Shown: positions 1-14,700, numbered from the stretch's first letter. The stretch is DNA of 64,000 nt from Lepisosteus oculatus (GCF_040954835.1 NC_090698.1:41779501-41843500); one strand, 5' to 3'. Notes: generated by a model from the letters alone, not told the origin. Numbers and translations: made by a program.

Positions 1-1130
1 TATTATTTTTATAACATAAATGTTATTTCTCAAAGTAATAGCCCTAATGTACTGGGCCAATTTATCCTTCAAACTAGCAATTCCCTGATAAAAGAACTCA
101 TCTATTATATCAATGTCATATTGCAAGTAATCATTATCTTGAAACTGTGCTGAAACAGGTATTGGCCATTCTGATGTGAGTCTAGGTAATAGGGAGGTGG
201 CCGTGTTTTGACCTACACTGGCAAATGGCAGTCTGGATAACCATGATACTTTGTGATACAGCAATAGGAAACTACTGTCCAGCTATATTTTTTAGATGGC
301 AGTATGCAACCAGGCCAGTATACAGTATCTCACTCTGCAGAACAGTGATGGTACTAGTCCACAGCCTAGTCTATATTATTTTTACACAAACATGATGAGA
401 AACTATAAAGCACAAACAAATTCTTAATCTGCTCCATAGGATAACTGGAGCAACAGGCATTTTGGTTCAATCATATATATTCTCCAGCAATGTAGCTCCA
501 AATGTTTGGCTTTTTCAAACTGGTAATGGGTAATTTTACCTTGAGTTTGAGTTTTACCTTACTTTGAGTTTTTAAAAGATCTTTATAATCTTTTAGTAAT
601 ACCAAGTATATTGCTTTATACTATTGGCATGCATGTGAATAACAATAAAATGACATGAAATGAAATGCTTACTGCCATTTAAACGTCATAAATTGTCATC
701 TGTTATCTGAAAAATGGAAGGAAACAATTAAGACTTTATAGGTTAATAAGTTGAAAGCTTAATAGCTGACAATAGACTGCATTTGATCACTAATCATTTT
801 TGACTTTTAAATTATGTGATGACACGAGACTTAGCCTCTGCCTTTTGAAAGGCATAAATGTCTCTCTTAGTCATTCTTCTTTGTCCATTGCAGATGCTCC
901 AACAATAGCAAAACCACTACAATAGCGTTGTTTCATTCTAATGTAAATCACATAACATGATGTAATTAATTTCAAGACATATAAAAACAGCAGTTCTTTT
1001 GTTCTGTTTAGAAAAAAAAATAGGGAAAATGATTAGGTGTTTTAATCGCTTTGCACCTAAAAATGTGCTATAAAAACAGAATTGAAATCATTTAGTTTGA
1101 CTATTTTTTTACATTATACATATAGTAGAA

Positions 1131-1266
1131 GCTTGGTGGCATAGTGGCGTGAGAGTTAGCCCCGCCTCACTGCTCTTGGGTCCTGGACTCGATTCTGGGA
1201 CAGAGGGATTTCTGTGTGGAGTTTGCATGTTCTCCCCATGGCTACATATTTTTCACAGAGAGCACC
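1131..1266 (+). repeat. V-SINE/HE1-like SINE, 5' half (interrupted copy)
   Basis: tRNA-like head (GGTGGCATAGTGG, TCGATTCTGG) followed by the family's TGTGTGGAGTTTGCATGTTC block. It breaks off at GAGAGCACC where a solo LTR begins, and resumes at 1738. Confidence 0.8.
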
Positions 1267-1737
1267 TGAAGTGGGACATGTATATATCTCACTTATCCAT
1301 CATCACAGTATCACCACTTAAGCACATTGTGAGAGGTGTTGATGGGGTCTGTTAATTTAGCCTCAATCAAAAGTTACACTAAGATGCTATAAAGCTGACT
1401 TGCTTTAGCAGCCCCAGTGGCTTAACGCTACATAATAACAGACAGGAACAAAACCCACAAACAGGATAAACCAGACCAATGGCTGCTGCATATCAAAGGA
1501 CAGAACCTACAGCAAGACAGAGTAGGACAAGAATTAATTACATATCCAAGAACAGGACAAGCACTCATATTGTTAAACAAACTTACTTCTGACTGTATAT
1601 AAGAGCTGGGAAACCCTTGCAGTTTGTCTGTTCTGTGGGGCAGACCAAGCGCGTGTTTTCGGACTAAATTGAGCTAAATAAAACTGAATCTGCACCAGAC
1701 TGTGTCCTGCTCCTCTGATGAAGAATTTCCTACAACA
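1267..1737 (+). mobile_element. Solo LTR (family A) inserted in a SINE
   Basis: Begins TG and ends CA, flanked by a perfect 5-bp target duplication GCACC (1262-1266 and 1738-1742). It carries a TATA-like TGTATATAAG near 1596 and AATAAA near 1678, as expected of an LTR read on the + strand. No gag/pol frame is present, so this is a recombined solo LTR of a retrotransposon or endogenous retrovirus. A related LTR lies at 31177-31594. Confidence 0.85.
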
Positions 1738-1855
1738 GCACCAGTGTCCTCCCACAGTCCAAAGACATACTGTCTAGGCTAATCGACGTATGATCTGCAA
1801 TGGAGTGCCGTCTCGTCCAGGGGGTTTCCTTGGCTGTGCCCATGTCTAACCTGTG
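1738..1855 (+). repeat. V-SINE/HE1-like SINE, 3' half
   Basis: Resumes with GCACCAGTGTCCTCCCACAG, exactly in register with the half ending at 1266, then AAAGACATACTG and GTCCAGGG-type tail blocks. The 3' end is degraded. Confidence 0.75.
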
Positions 1856-2584
1856 ATTGAAGACGCAGGAATGTGGAAGATTCGTCACATAATGCACAAC
1901 AATGCTTCTGACCCTGTATCAAAATGAGAAGTTTAATATTCGATTTTACAGAGTTGTTTGGCATTACTTAGACACGACTGTTGCTGTGATTGAGTATGTA
2001 GTTCAATGTCCACAAATTTTAATTAATTGATCGGTTTATATTCATAGATAACTACAATATACAGATTCATATAGAACATTAATTGCCTTACAGCACAATC
2101 TCCTTGACTTTTATGCACATTACATCATTTTTGCTCTTCGAAAAGATAAATCTGTCTCCTCAATAGTTCAGCACTTGTTAAAGCCAACTTTCGAATACGA
2201 TCCACATCACCGTTAAAAAAAACATCTTGTCACCGGAAAAGCAAATGGGATCCAGAACATCTGACGACAACGGAAGTGATTGAAAAGCGAAAAATGAGAA
2301 TAATTATTGAAAGAGAAATTGCTTTTCATCGAGGGAGATAATGGGTGAATTGAATTATTTTTAATATATGCTGATATCCCGCGGTCCGAGTGAACTGTCC
2401 AGCTGATGACAAAGCTGAGTTTTGTTTCTACATGGTGCTTACTGTACTGTTTGTTTTTAGAAATTCACTGCAGACCTCGGTTAGGAGACGCTGTTGTGGC
2501 TTTTGTCTGTGCTGTTTCAGGAGTGGCTCAGCAGCAGTAGCGCCATCACCGACAGTCTTAAAAAGAAAAACAATAAACGTACAG

Positions 2585-2595
2585 TATATATAAAG
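2585..2595 (+). promoter_or_regulatory. Possible TATA box upstream of SERINC5 exon 1
   Basis: TATATATAAAG lies about 136 bases before the ATG and would put transcription start near 2615-2625. An ETS-like site (CGGAAGTGA, from 2271) lies further up and CpG density rises mildly over 2240-2700. Position is the only support; no transcript evidence is available. Confidence 0.35.
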
Positions 2596-2730
2596 CATCA
2601 GCCTGGACCAGCGCATTATTTATGTGTGAGCTGGGATTTGGGAGGCTGAAGAACAACATCTCTTTCGACCCCGAACTGGAAATCTGCGGGGTTATAGTAT
2701 TACAGTTTAAAAGGGATCCCTTGAATCAGA

Positions 2731-2757
2731 ATGTCTGTTCGATGTTGCGTTTCTCAG
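2731..2757 (+). CDS. serinc5: SERINC5 coding exon 1
   Basis: ATG followed by nine codons (MSVRCCVSQ), then donor GTAAGC in phase 0. The very short coding part matches the family, in which the first exon carries the 5' UTR and only a few codons. The 5' end of the transcribed exon cannot be fixed from sequence. Confidence 0.9.
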
Positions 2758-5700
2758 GTAAGCAGCTTGATTAAAAGTTACACTTTTCTTTTCCGTGTTG
2801 TTTGCAAGTCGTTATTTTTATATGAAGTAACCCATTTAATAATTTCCATCCATTTTATATGTGTATCTATAGCCTCGTGAGAGCTGAAACTGACATTAGT
2901 GTGAAGTACTGATTACATTTTGGTGATTGAGATTTTAATTTATGATTTGAATAGACCGGGACTAAAATTGTAGAAAATAAGAAGCCTACTTCATTCATAG
3001 CAATGAGAACACTTTCTTGACTTTTAAACACGTCGGCACATCCTTTACAGCCAGCTGTGGGTTTTTGATTCATGCTTTTCTGTTTCTGTTTTTATAAGTG
3101 GTTTCATTGCCTAAATTATATGTATTAAAGATGCGGGCAGTTTATCGATTTTTAAAGCTAGTATCTTTTTTAAATAGTCAATACTCAGATACTTTTTTAA
3201 ATACTCAAATTAGACCAGACTTTGTGTTGAGTGAAAATTGAGAGATCTGTTTAAATGACCAAAGTCTCTTACATCCAACCATCAATATTTTTCATAATTG
3301 TCTTTATGGGTTTTAGTCATGCGAATTATTTGTGGTGGTGAACGCATACGTAGATCTAATTTAACAAAACTAGTTTTTGCTTTTACTGTTGTAACACCCG
3401 AGATCACTCTTCAGATTAAAGCAAACGTATATAGTGTTGTCGTGCCCCTCTAAGGTCCTTCTGAGGATTCAGTGTAGCGTAAACTGAATTTGAGTCTTCA
3501 ACAGGGAGATTAAATTCGTCAAATACTCGATGCATTACCCTTTTTAATCATTGCTTTTGATCTATCTAGTTTATGTGCGAACCATTGTAACTTGATACAA
3601 CAAAAATGCTTCCTGAACGTTTTATAAGTGTAAGAAAATGTATATTTTAGTTGTCATAAATAATTTACTGAACAGCAGATTAATGTTACCTATAAATCGC
3701 CTGGATTGGCCTATAGGCCTTCTTTGGCAGCACAGTATAACGTAACAATAGTGTTGTACATCAGAGAGCATCTAGTGTTCTTGCATTGTTAAAATTCTTT
3801 GTGTTTGCTCTACTTGCAGAATATCTTCTGAATAAATCAAAGTTTAAGTTGAATTGAAAGGGGAATTGAATTGAATTGAAATATTATATATATTTGGCAG
3901 ATGATAGTTTCAGAACATGCATATTATAAAAAAAACACTACAGCATACTCGTTTTTGGTATTTGCCATATATCATATGCTAAGGCATATGAAAAAAGGAT
4001 TTCCCTGCTTTGTTTCTATCAATTCCTGAACATTTCATACTGTTTTATGGGGAACAAAGGGCATTTAAAGTTTAGATGGTAAACTGTTTTCAGTTTAGTT
4101 ATATTTTTTTTAAGAAAAAGGTTATGTGAACCTGATGTGGCATGTCCTCTTTAATACAAATAGTTAATGTTTTTCAGCTCTGTTAAAATAACCAGATATG
4201 ATATGTGTGTCTTTGTTAGAATGTGGATGACCTAGATTCTCAGAATAAACAAATTCTCCTTACGTTTTTGCATGTGGATGTTTTTTTCTTTATCCACCAA
4301 CTGCATATGTGATATTGAAGGAAAAAAAAATTTTTTCCACTCAGTAAAGACATATTTTTTAAAAAAGCACAGTAATAAGTCATTAATGTTGCAGTTTCTC
4401 AGTAGCTTCTGGAATGAAGTTAATTTGTCACATAATTATATAATTTCCCTAAGACTGGTCACTAAATTACATTGAACTTTGATTTGCAGTGTTAGTGATT
4501 TGATCTTAGAATTAGGAAGTGGGTTATGGCTGGCTACGAAAATCCGCAAAGTTAGCTTTTTTATACTAATATTAAATTTCATGCCTGCATGAACTTTATG
4601 TCTTTATACAATCATGCCTATTTGCAAATAAGTTGAAAAATAGTGCATGAAACAACACCCATAGTACAAGGTATTTGATTGGTACATTGTGAAGCATAAG
4701 GTTGCTGTCTGTGAGGGCCTAAGTCCAAGCAAGCAGACGACTCAGAAGTTCCAGACTGCAGTTGAAATATATACTTAACTCTGCTGGCTATAAACCTTAC
4801 ATCTGTAATAAATGGTTTGCTCTTATGCCTCATCTATGAATTAGAGTAGTCAAAGTTTTAATTCTATAGCAGTTGTTCTTTGAAAGAACCAAAAGAGTCC
4901 TTAAATAATTTGAACAGAATCTCCACCCAGGATAATTCAATATCTCACTTATTTGGATATTGTTAAGAGCATTTATTTTTTTGCAGTACTTTATGTCCCC
5001 TTGCTTGTTTCCTTGTTCATTAGCCAATCAAGAGATGTCTTTTTTAACAGGTTATGTAATCTGAATCTGAAATATTTTCTGGAAATGCAGTATTTTCCAA
5101 CATACAATATAGTATACCTGTAAGACAAAACATTTCATTGTGATTTAGTGGGATTCAGGTAAAAGACTCAAAGATTATACTGCTCAGTAACCATTTAAGT
5201 GTATGCCATAAAACATTAACTATTAACACCATCCAATCCAGTTATTTATTTTGTGTATTCTGTGAGGAAATATTTCCACTTCTGTTATTCTTTATACAGT
5301 ACAGATCTGTACCATAACTGCTCACTTGGTAATTATGTGTGTATTAATGACTGATTATAGTCTGTCTTGTGACATGGTTTGTAGCTTCTTCTCGGTGTAA
5401 GACATGATGGCTCTACTTACCAAAATCTGATACAGTATAACATGCTCTATCTAGGGGATTTATGCAGTTAATGAAGTCCAGCTGTGAGTGTGGGTTGCAC
5501 AAGCTGGAACTTCACAGTTTTTGCTAAGACTTTTAAAAGGATGTGATTGATGTTTTAGGGCAAAAAGGAAAATCAATGTAATATGTAGGCCTTAACGTTT
5601 ACAGTATATGATATTAGAAAATGGTAGCCTTTCATTTAGGGAGAAACTGTAGAGAGAGACGTGAACAGTGGAAAAACACTTCAGGTTCAATGAGTCAAGC

Positions 5701-8700
5701 CTGTAAAGCTTCTTTCAGTGTAGCGGAGATTTTCCAGTGTCGTACTATACACAGATGCGAAGAAACTGCTCAACACAGCAGATTTTTGAACAACATGCTC
5801 ACAGAGTGAGTAATGCACTCCCTTGCTAGGACTTCCCAAATCCTTCTAACCATCTGATGGTAGGAGTTGATTATGATGATTTACAGTACAGTCTGACACA
5901 GAGTGTAGTATTTTCTTATACAAAATATGCAAGGGCATGGCTTGTGGGAGCTGGAATATTGGATGTTTTTCCAAGATTAATGAATCTACAATATCCATCT
6001 AATTAAATGTCTGAATGAAATTGTAAATATGTGCGAGTGTTTGTTAGGATAAAAACATTGCATATTCCTTTAAATGTTGCTGTTTAAGAGATGCAGGGAT
6101 CTTCATCTTAACCCATATAGTAGTGCTTATAATGCCCTTTTCTCAATGGCCACAAAAGCATTGCTTCTTGCTCTGATTTCATTGAAAAAGCAGCGTCACA
6201 ATTTGTACCCGTTTTGTATGCTCTGCTGCTTGTAAACACGATCAGCTTGCTGCATGTGATTCCTGTACTAACAGAACAATATGTCTGTAGAAAAGTGTCT
6301 TTCACTTCTGAAAAAAAAACACAGGAATAGGTAAGAAAAACGGATTCATCCATTTAAAAGTCATGATTGCACAAGTGGGCGGCACTGTAGCACAGCTGTT
6401 AGCATTGCTGCCTCAGAGCACTGGGGCCCTGGGTTCAGTTCTGGTCCTAGGTTGCTATGTGTGTGGAGTTTGTGAGTTTGCATGTGTTTTTTCACTGGGT
6501 GTTCCAGTTTCTTCCCACAGTCCAAAGATATACTGGTAGGATAATTGACTTCTGGGAAAAGTGGCCCTTTTGTTAGTGTGTATAATTGTGTCTGTGTGTC
6601 TGCCCTGTGGTGGACTGGCATCTGTCCAGGGTGTGTCCTACATTGTGCCCATCATTTGGTGGGATAGGCTCCTGCTCCCCTGTGCCCTTCTGTTGTGTAA
6701 AGAGGTTAGAAAATGGGTGGATGAGTGTAGAAAATTACCTTAATGGGTCACACAATTAGAATTACTTTCTGTGCAATAATATCAGTTCCTGTAATTTATA
6801 TATTGTGAGCTTTATGCGTGGCACAGACCGAAATAAAACATTTTCCAGTCATGGCCATCCTTACAAAAAGGACCGTCGTAGCGCCATCATGCTATGGAGA
6901 AGATTCTTACCAGCAGGGACCGAAAGCATTTTAAGAATTGAAAGAACAATAAAATAGGCAACAGAATAGAACAGATAAGCAAATACTAGAGGAAATCCCA
7001 TCTAATCAGCTTAAGATGCAAAACTGACAGGACAGTGATTTAAAGGTACACTGGAGTGGCTTAAAAATATGCAAGTGGCCCAGTCAAAGTCTTAACTTAT
7101 GTTGAGGTCTGAAGAAAAGCTTGAAAACTCCAGCCTGTTAGCGACCACCAAGCAATTTGTGACAACTTGAACAAATCTGCCAAGAAGAATGGGAAGATGG
7201 TACAGGTTTACCAAACATTTTTAAAGTTACCAAATCCTTCTACCAAATATTGTGTTCACCATTCTAAGTAAAATCAACATATTTATTTCTTAGGTTTTTA
7301 CCATAATTTATCTTACCCTTGTAAGTCTTCAATTTGAGCTTTCAGGTTTTGAATTAAGTATTGGTTTAAAATACTGTATGCCTAATTTTATAATTTTACT
7401 GTTGGCAAGGCACTGTATATGATTTGTGATAATTTTAAATAATTTTTCCATTTTCATCCAGCTTCAACGCCTTATTTTTAAAGAACAGAGAATTAAAATA
7501 ATTTTGTGCAGTAGCCTATATCCTTAAATAGATGTTCCTTTTTACATATAATTAGTAAAAACTGATGAGAACTACACCTGATACTGTAAGATACCTACGT
7601 TAAGTTTTAATTATGGATTAGTTAATTTAAACTATGTTATTCAGAGCTCTTTTCTGTTGATTTACTTGTTTTCCTTGGTACTCAAATCAGTCACAGTTGT
7701 CAACATACGCTATTTGGCAACCACTGAAAAAACAAGCTGTTGTTTTGCTGTTTTGTAATAGGTTGACTAAAAGTTTTTTTTATTGGAGATTTTTAAACTC
7801 TAATTTGGAATTTCTCCGCTCTTTCTTCTAAGTTGTTAAAACTTTACATAAACTGTGAAGAAATAGTGCCTCACCTACTTCCAATATAGAGTCCAAGTAT
7901 TTCAGAAAAAAATGTGAATTTCAAACATTGCTTTCAAAAGGGCTGGGGGAGCTTGCAGTCAGAGGAGCTAGCTGTGTTTATAACTGGCAAAGAATCTGTA
8001 AGACAAGTTTGTAGGAGGCTTCGTCTTTCAGATAAATTTCCTTTGTTTTTTTGTCATGCTTCAGTTGTTTGTGTGTTCTTTGACGCTCAGAGTGCATGAA
8101 ATGTTAAATTCGTTGATTGATTGAGAGTTTGCATTTACTACATCCATGTTCTTGTGTCAGGTCTTTTGTCTTTTTCTTCATGCATATGAATTCTTTTTAG
8201 ATGCAAAGTTAAATGGGCGGTGTTGTTTGTTTCCTATAAAATGACTATGCCAGTTACAGCCTCAATAATGTCAGCAATCACAGTTTCAGCTGTTTAAACA
8301 ATACATTTATTTGTAAAAACCACAGTTAAGTCACTCTCAGCTGACAGGATACAAACATCTAGATACAGTGGGTGGGAAAGTCAAACATTCAGCTCCAGTG
8401 TTCTCATATCGTTGGGTTCTATTTGCAATAGACACAACAGCTGTTCCTCCTAGTGTTAAATGGAATCACAGTATATTCAGTTTTTATTCTGCAGTGTGTA
8501 TACAAAACAGGCAAAATCAAGCATTGTACTGTTACAGTCTTGTTGTTGGTAATCATTTTTGATTTTGCGTCCCTAAAGTAGTTTTCTTTTGAGGGTCTGT
8601 ACAGTATGTACTTTTGTACACCTCCTTAGAAAGAAACTATTCACTGTGTCATGCAGTGAAGTCTGACATTGCTGTGTATTTTCATGCATTCTCACAGTTT

Positions 8701-11700
8701 GATAACTGCTTTGCCATATGTAAGGGAAATGGAACATCTCATCATGACCTAAATGCAGTTGCATGCCTCGCTGAAGCAACAGCACAAATGTTTAATAGCT
8801 TCAGCCTAGAATTAGAAAAGTTTGCCTACCAGTGCTGTGAGACTATGTATCTTTTTCTTCTTGCCAGCATAACATTACTTTGACAATTGCTGTAATCTGA
8901 TTTTACCTGAATATGATTCACATGAAATAGAGATATTTAAAGACCTTTTGGTCAGGGCTCCTCAAAGTATTGAGTGAGAAAACAATTAGCAAAATACATA
9001 ACAATATATCTCCAAAGCATCAGCAAATGGCTTTTTCTTGGGGTGCTATCTGTGTGCAGTTTGTATGGTTTCCCCATTATTCGTGTGGCTTTCCTTTGGG
9101 TGCTCTGGTTTCCTTCCATAGTCTGAAGGCATGCTGGTAGGTTAATTGGCTTCTGGGAAGATTGGCCCTGAGTGTGTGCATGTCTGTGTTTGTGTCTGTG
9201 TGTGCCCAGCAATGGGCTAGTGTCCCATCCAGGGCATGTCCTGCCCTGTGACCCTATGTTGGATAAAATGTTTAGAAAATGGATGGATGTTCCACATAAC
9301 AAAGCATGTTCTATCAAACCCTCTAATAGTCTAAATGGACCATATATAATTGAAGATAGAAAACCTACTAGATCCCTCATATAACTAAGATAACTCACAA
9401 TATCTTTCTATCTCAGTGTCATCTAATTTATAAGCTAATTCTTCTGTTTTTGCTTTATAAAAGTTTACACTGACTCCCTAGGGGTAATGTATTACTTGGC
9501 ATTATGCCATGTTTTCTTTCAGGTCCTGAGCAGCTACTGTAGCTTCCTTTACACTTAGATGTTGTATATATTTATCTGATGCCTGTGCATGTGTTTTCAC
9601 TTTGTTATACAAGACCAGAATTAGTTAGCAGTTGATTAAAAGCACAGACATCAATGAGTAAAACAGGGTCTATCAGCTGTGTCTCATGTTAAAATACTTT
9701 GTGTTAAACAGAAAACAAAGGAGTTGCTTTGGGAACACTGTAATTTAATCGGTAATGCCAATAAAGCTCTTTGAATTTGAATTTGCAATTGACTTGGGTG
9801 TACTGATGTGATGCTTATCTTATTTCATGGTTCTATCACAACACTTGAGGTGACCTATGTCACACTGCTTGTATGTGATAACACTATCATCCTTTTGCTT
9901 TAAAATACTGAATCCGAGCTATGTTCACAAACCCAGACTTAGTGATCACCTTTCAGTTATCCTTCTGATGAATTATTCATAACGGGAAATATTAAACTCA
10001 GCCTGAATCAGATATCTGCTTGACGTCTGCTCTATTTTTTAATGGTCGCCAGCCCTCAGTTCCTTCCCAGATTTTTATTACAAGAATTGTCGAGTATTTT
10101 AAACACCTATCAGATATAGAACAATCTGTGTTTTTTCATGTCTCAGTGTGTAGCTGTGAACCCTGCAGCTGCATAGGGGAGAATGAGGGAATCTAGGCAA
10201 ACCTTCCATCTGCCCAACTTTGAGCCTCCCATCTTTTAACACTTTGCAGATGTAGGCATCCTCTCACAAGGGACCAGTAAATGTAGGGGTTTTGTGCTTT
10301 TACTGGGACAATTAGTTGTAGCCGTAAGTCACAAAATGATTCTTTGATGGCTGTTAGAATCAACCTTGGGGGATAACTAAAACAATGCACACACACACGG
10401 ATACTCATACACGCGAATACATTTATTGATACATAAAATGTGCATATAAACATAACAGATCTTATAGTGAGGGTTAGCAGAGTACAAAAGGTATATACTC
10501 AATCACGAAGAGTTACAAACCAAGAGGGACATACATACAGTATATCATTCATTTATACTGTTTCGTAAATGAACTTGGATTACAACTTCTACACTAGATA
10601 CTCAAAAGCAAGTACATCACTCATAGTAATTAAATTGATATCAACTGGGGTTGAGGTAACAATTGAATTCTCAAGATGTAATGCAATCTGTGTGGATTCA
10701 GATATCCCGCGGACAAAGAAGCAGTGGCAGGCTTGTTGCTGTGTCCAATCGGCGCTCTCTGGCTTGGTGCCAGGCAGTGCTCGGTTCGGATTGTGACGTG
10801 GTGGGAGAGGTTTCTGCTGCGATGTCCGGCTTGTTAGTTCTGGCTTACTAGCAGAGTTATAAAAAGAGACTGCGGGTCCAAGCAGGTTACACTCTTTAGA
10901 CAGGAAGAAGACCGGTTCGTTCCTGATGAAGCACTAGTCCTGAATAGTGGTATTCAGCTGTCCACAGTTCCAACGGTAGTTCACTTGTTGATCAGGTGAG
11001 CGTTCGGGGTGGGTTCATGAGAGCTAACCTCGGGTGGATCCTTTGGTTACGCGCTGGCGACCTCCGTTCTCAACTCTTAGAACAAAGGAAAGTCCTGCAC
11101 TTGGACACACTGGCCGTTACGTGATTGTCCGAGCTGAGTCCGACATGGATGTCCAGGAGGGGCTCTGAGTCTGAGAATGTCCAAGAGGCGCACGGAGGGA
11201 CTGTGCTGCCTGTTTTACCTGGAGGAACTACGGTTGTTCATTGGTTCATTGGTCGTTCAAAGTTTCGTGGGCATCCAAGACCCACATGGGGTTACCCTGC
11301 CCTACCAGTTCCTGATTGGCTGATCTAGGTGGAGGATGAGTAACCATGCACTCTGACCTTAGAGTTGTAAACAACTTAGGATGATACCCTCACTTGGAGT
11401 CTCAGACTGTAAGGTGCCAGAGATTACCATTTATTAGGGTTGCTGGAGAATCTCAGTATTGGGAGTTGTTCCTTATCAGGACACTCTATCAGCTAGAAAA
11501 ACACCTTAAATGTGAACCAAATGGAATGGCCTCTCTGTATCTTGCACCACTGAGATGAAGGAGAGAGGGACTGGCAAGGGAGCAGCAAACTTAATTCCTG
11601 TACTTGCCTTGCCACTACACAGTCTATACAACCCTAACCTGGAGATTCAGCCTCCTCCCTCACTGACAGCACTGCAGGCACCCTGGGGCTACAAGGGTTG

Positions 11701-14700
11701 TGTTGTCTCTGAGAGCTCTGACTAGTCCCACCCTACCCTCTTGGGAAACCTCCAGTCACAGTCGGTTAGTGACATGAACCTGTGATCATGGAGCTCAGCC
11801 TGCGCTCTGGAAAGTGCCTTTACCTGCCATTAGGACTGGTAGAGTGGAAGACCCCCATGGAAGAATTTGCCAAGAATTAAATGTATTGAAAAAGTTTGTT
11901 AGTGTTTAGTCATAGTCAATTTGGTTTAACCTGCTTGGCTAATGGCTAAGCTCCTGGCTAATGGACAAGGAGGCTAGGATCCCTCTAAAGAAACAAGTGA
12001 GTCCACAAACCACAAGTGCAGAACTAAAGAGGTTTAAGTGGGGCCAGCAGGGGACGCTCACCCTGCAGTCCATGTGGGTCCTAATGCCCCAGTATAGTGA
12101 TGGGGACACTATACTATAAACAAGTGAGACATTGATCCGAGGTCCTGACTCTCTGTCATTAAAAATCCCAGGGCTTCTCTTGAAAAGAGTAGGGGTGTAA
12201 CCCAGGTGTCCTGGCCAAATTTCCCATTGGCCCTTACCAGTCATGGCCTCCTAATTAATCCCCCTCTATGAATTGGCTTCATTACTCTGCTCTCCTCCCC
12301 AGTGATAGCTGATGTGTGGTGAGCGTTCTGGCGCACTATGGCTGCCGTCACATCATCAAGGTGGGGCTGCACATCGGTGGTGGTGGAGGGGAGTCCCATT
12401 ACCTGTAAAGCACTTTGAGTGGAGTGTCCAGAAAAGCGCTGTTTAATGTAAGCAATTATTATTAAAGGAAAACCATGAAGAATCTGACTAATGAAGAATT
12501 TAAGAAAACCATGAAGAATTCTGTGACTAATGGTTTGACCTGTTGAGCTCTTTCGGCAGTTAAAGAAAATGCTGTAAAAATGCTCCTTTAAGGATATCGG
12601 TATTAGATTTTATGTAGGCGAGGCAGGCCTCTAATAATTACCTCTTTTCCACATATTGAACAGAGAATTTTTGTATTTCTCTGATACTAAGAACCAAAAG
12701 GGACATTTTGCTCTTGAGAAATGCTCTCTTTTCTGGGAAGTGAATTTATCACCTGGGAGGTGAAAACATGTTTTTTAAAAAGAGAGACAGTATTTGGAAG
12801 TGTGAAATACAAAAGAAAAGTTTTGTGCCCCAAAGAAATTAAAAAGTGGTAATGATTAAATAATGATTCATTGTTTTCCTGGAAAAGTTTAGAGTACTGA
12901 GATAGTGCTATGGAGTGTGGAAACCACAATTGACACAATTCTAATTCTAACTCTAACCTCAATCCTCAACTCTAGCCTATCACCCCTAAATCATAGGTGT
13001 GAGATAGAGGGTAATGTATTACTAGGGTTTGAATAACGGCTGTAGGAAAAGTTAAGAAAATGGTAAGAAAGTCTAATCATAGCTTTAATACTAAACAGTT
13101 TTAATGCACATGTCATATTTGATATAACCAGGCTAGAACTTAAATGTGAGAAAGTATGATTAGTCTCGCCTTTTTAGCAGTTTATTGTTTTTTTTTTTAT
13201 TAAACCTTTAGTTTAAAAAGTTGAGTGATACATTGTGGTGCATATACAGTACCATTAATGCATATTTCTTTTTTTTCTGATGCTTTATTTGTATTCGTAT
13301 AAGATGACTTTCAAGAGTCATTAGAAAAATATATACCACATTAGAAAATTATGTTGTGCAAAGTAAGCCTGAGCTTAGAAATGTTCATTTATATTAAATG
13401 TTTCATGTAATTAATAACTCAGCAAGTTGTATTTGTGCACACTACAGAAGGTAGTAGAGCGCGATATGATGAAATATTAGAGTACATGGCATGATAGTAC
13501 CCTGTTCAGTTTAGTTTATATGCTGAGATAGACATAAGGCAGAGCAAATTCAGCTAAGAATGCAACGACGCCCATGAAGAGCATGAGAAATTTTCTAGAT
13601 GCATTGTGCTCCAACAATAGCCAGGTTATTGTCTTTCAATTAGATATGCCTTTCTGCGAAGCAATGCGTGTGCTTTTCACAAGGAGGCCCAAAGCATGCA
13701 GGGAAGTACAATGGGACTCACACAGCCTGAGAAGCAAAGTGTTGTCTGGCTTTCACTTTGGAATGAGATTGCATCATGGATGCGTTGGGGGTGTGTGGGG
13801 TTTTACAAATAGCAGGGGTGTTAACCTTTCCACGCAGTGCTAAGAAGATGGCTGTTGTGGTGAAAGGAGATTAATGTTGCCTAAATGAAAAATGTAACTA
13901 TGCAGGCTGACCACCTGTCTGTGCAGGAGCAAGAAGATTCTGCTAGCATTCACAAGTGGATGTCGTGGAGACCGGTATTTTTCAGTTAGGCCCTACAACA
14001 GATGAGTGTCCTTTAACTGCCATTTGTCACCACTCTGTGAAACCTGAGCATAGTTTTTTCATTCATTCGCTTCTTCTGTAAAAAAAATACAATGGATAAA
14101 ATATTATTCTATATATTATATACATTATATAATATTATTTTATATATATATAATAAAAATATTATTTTAGAATATAGTTTATATTTCCTATGAGGTCTAA
14201 TTGTGTTGTTGAGCAAAGTTTCTATTAATTAAATTATGATGAAAGAGCATTTAAGTGTTGCTTAGAGTTTGAAAGCACGTATAAGTAGAGTTTTGTCATG
14301 AATGACCTATTCTGAGACACCTACCTACACCTCTCTTTTAAATATCTTTTAATATTTTTTTAATATTTAATATCTTGTCTTGTAGTAGTCTTAAATTGAT
14401 CCAGTTAATGATTAAGTGAGCCAGTCTATCCCTTCATTACCATTTTAACTAACTGCATCAAAATGTATATATTTAAGATGAACATCATCAATATCTAATC
14501 CCTGTGAGTTGCTCTGGATAAAAAAAATGTCCTCTAAATACCCATCCATCCATCTTCTAACTGCTTTATCCAAATCAGGGTGGCTAACCCTGTAAGCAAC
14601 AGGCACAAGGCATGGTACACCCTGGGCAGGACGCCAGTCCATCGCGGGTCACTCACTGATCATAGGGCCAGTTTTCCCAGAAGCCCTTTAACCTACCAGT

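Noticed and set aside
120..400. Exon-like stretch upstream of SERINC5
   Set aside because: CTCTGCAG and GGTAAT look like splice sites but no open frame or recognisable protein joins them.
8952..9398. 148-codon open frame on the - strand
   Set aside because: Antisense of the V-SINE at 9037-9290 plus flanks.
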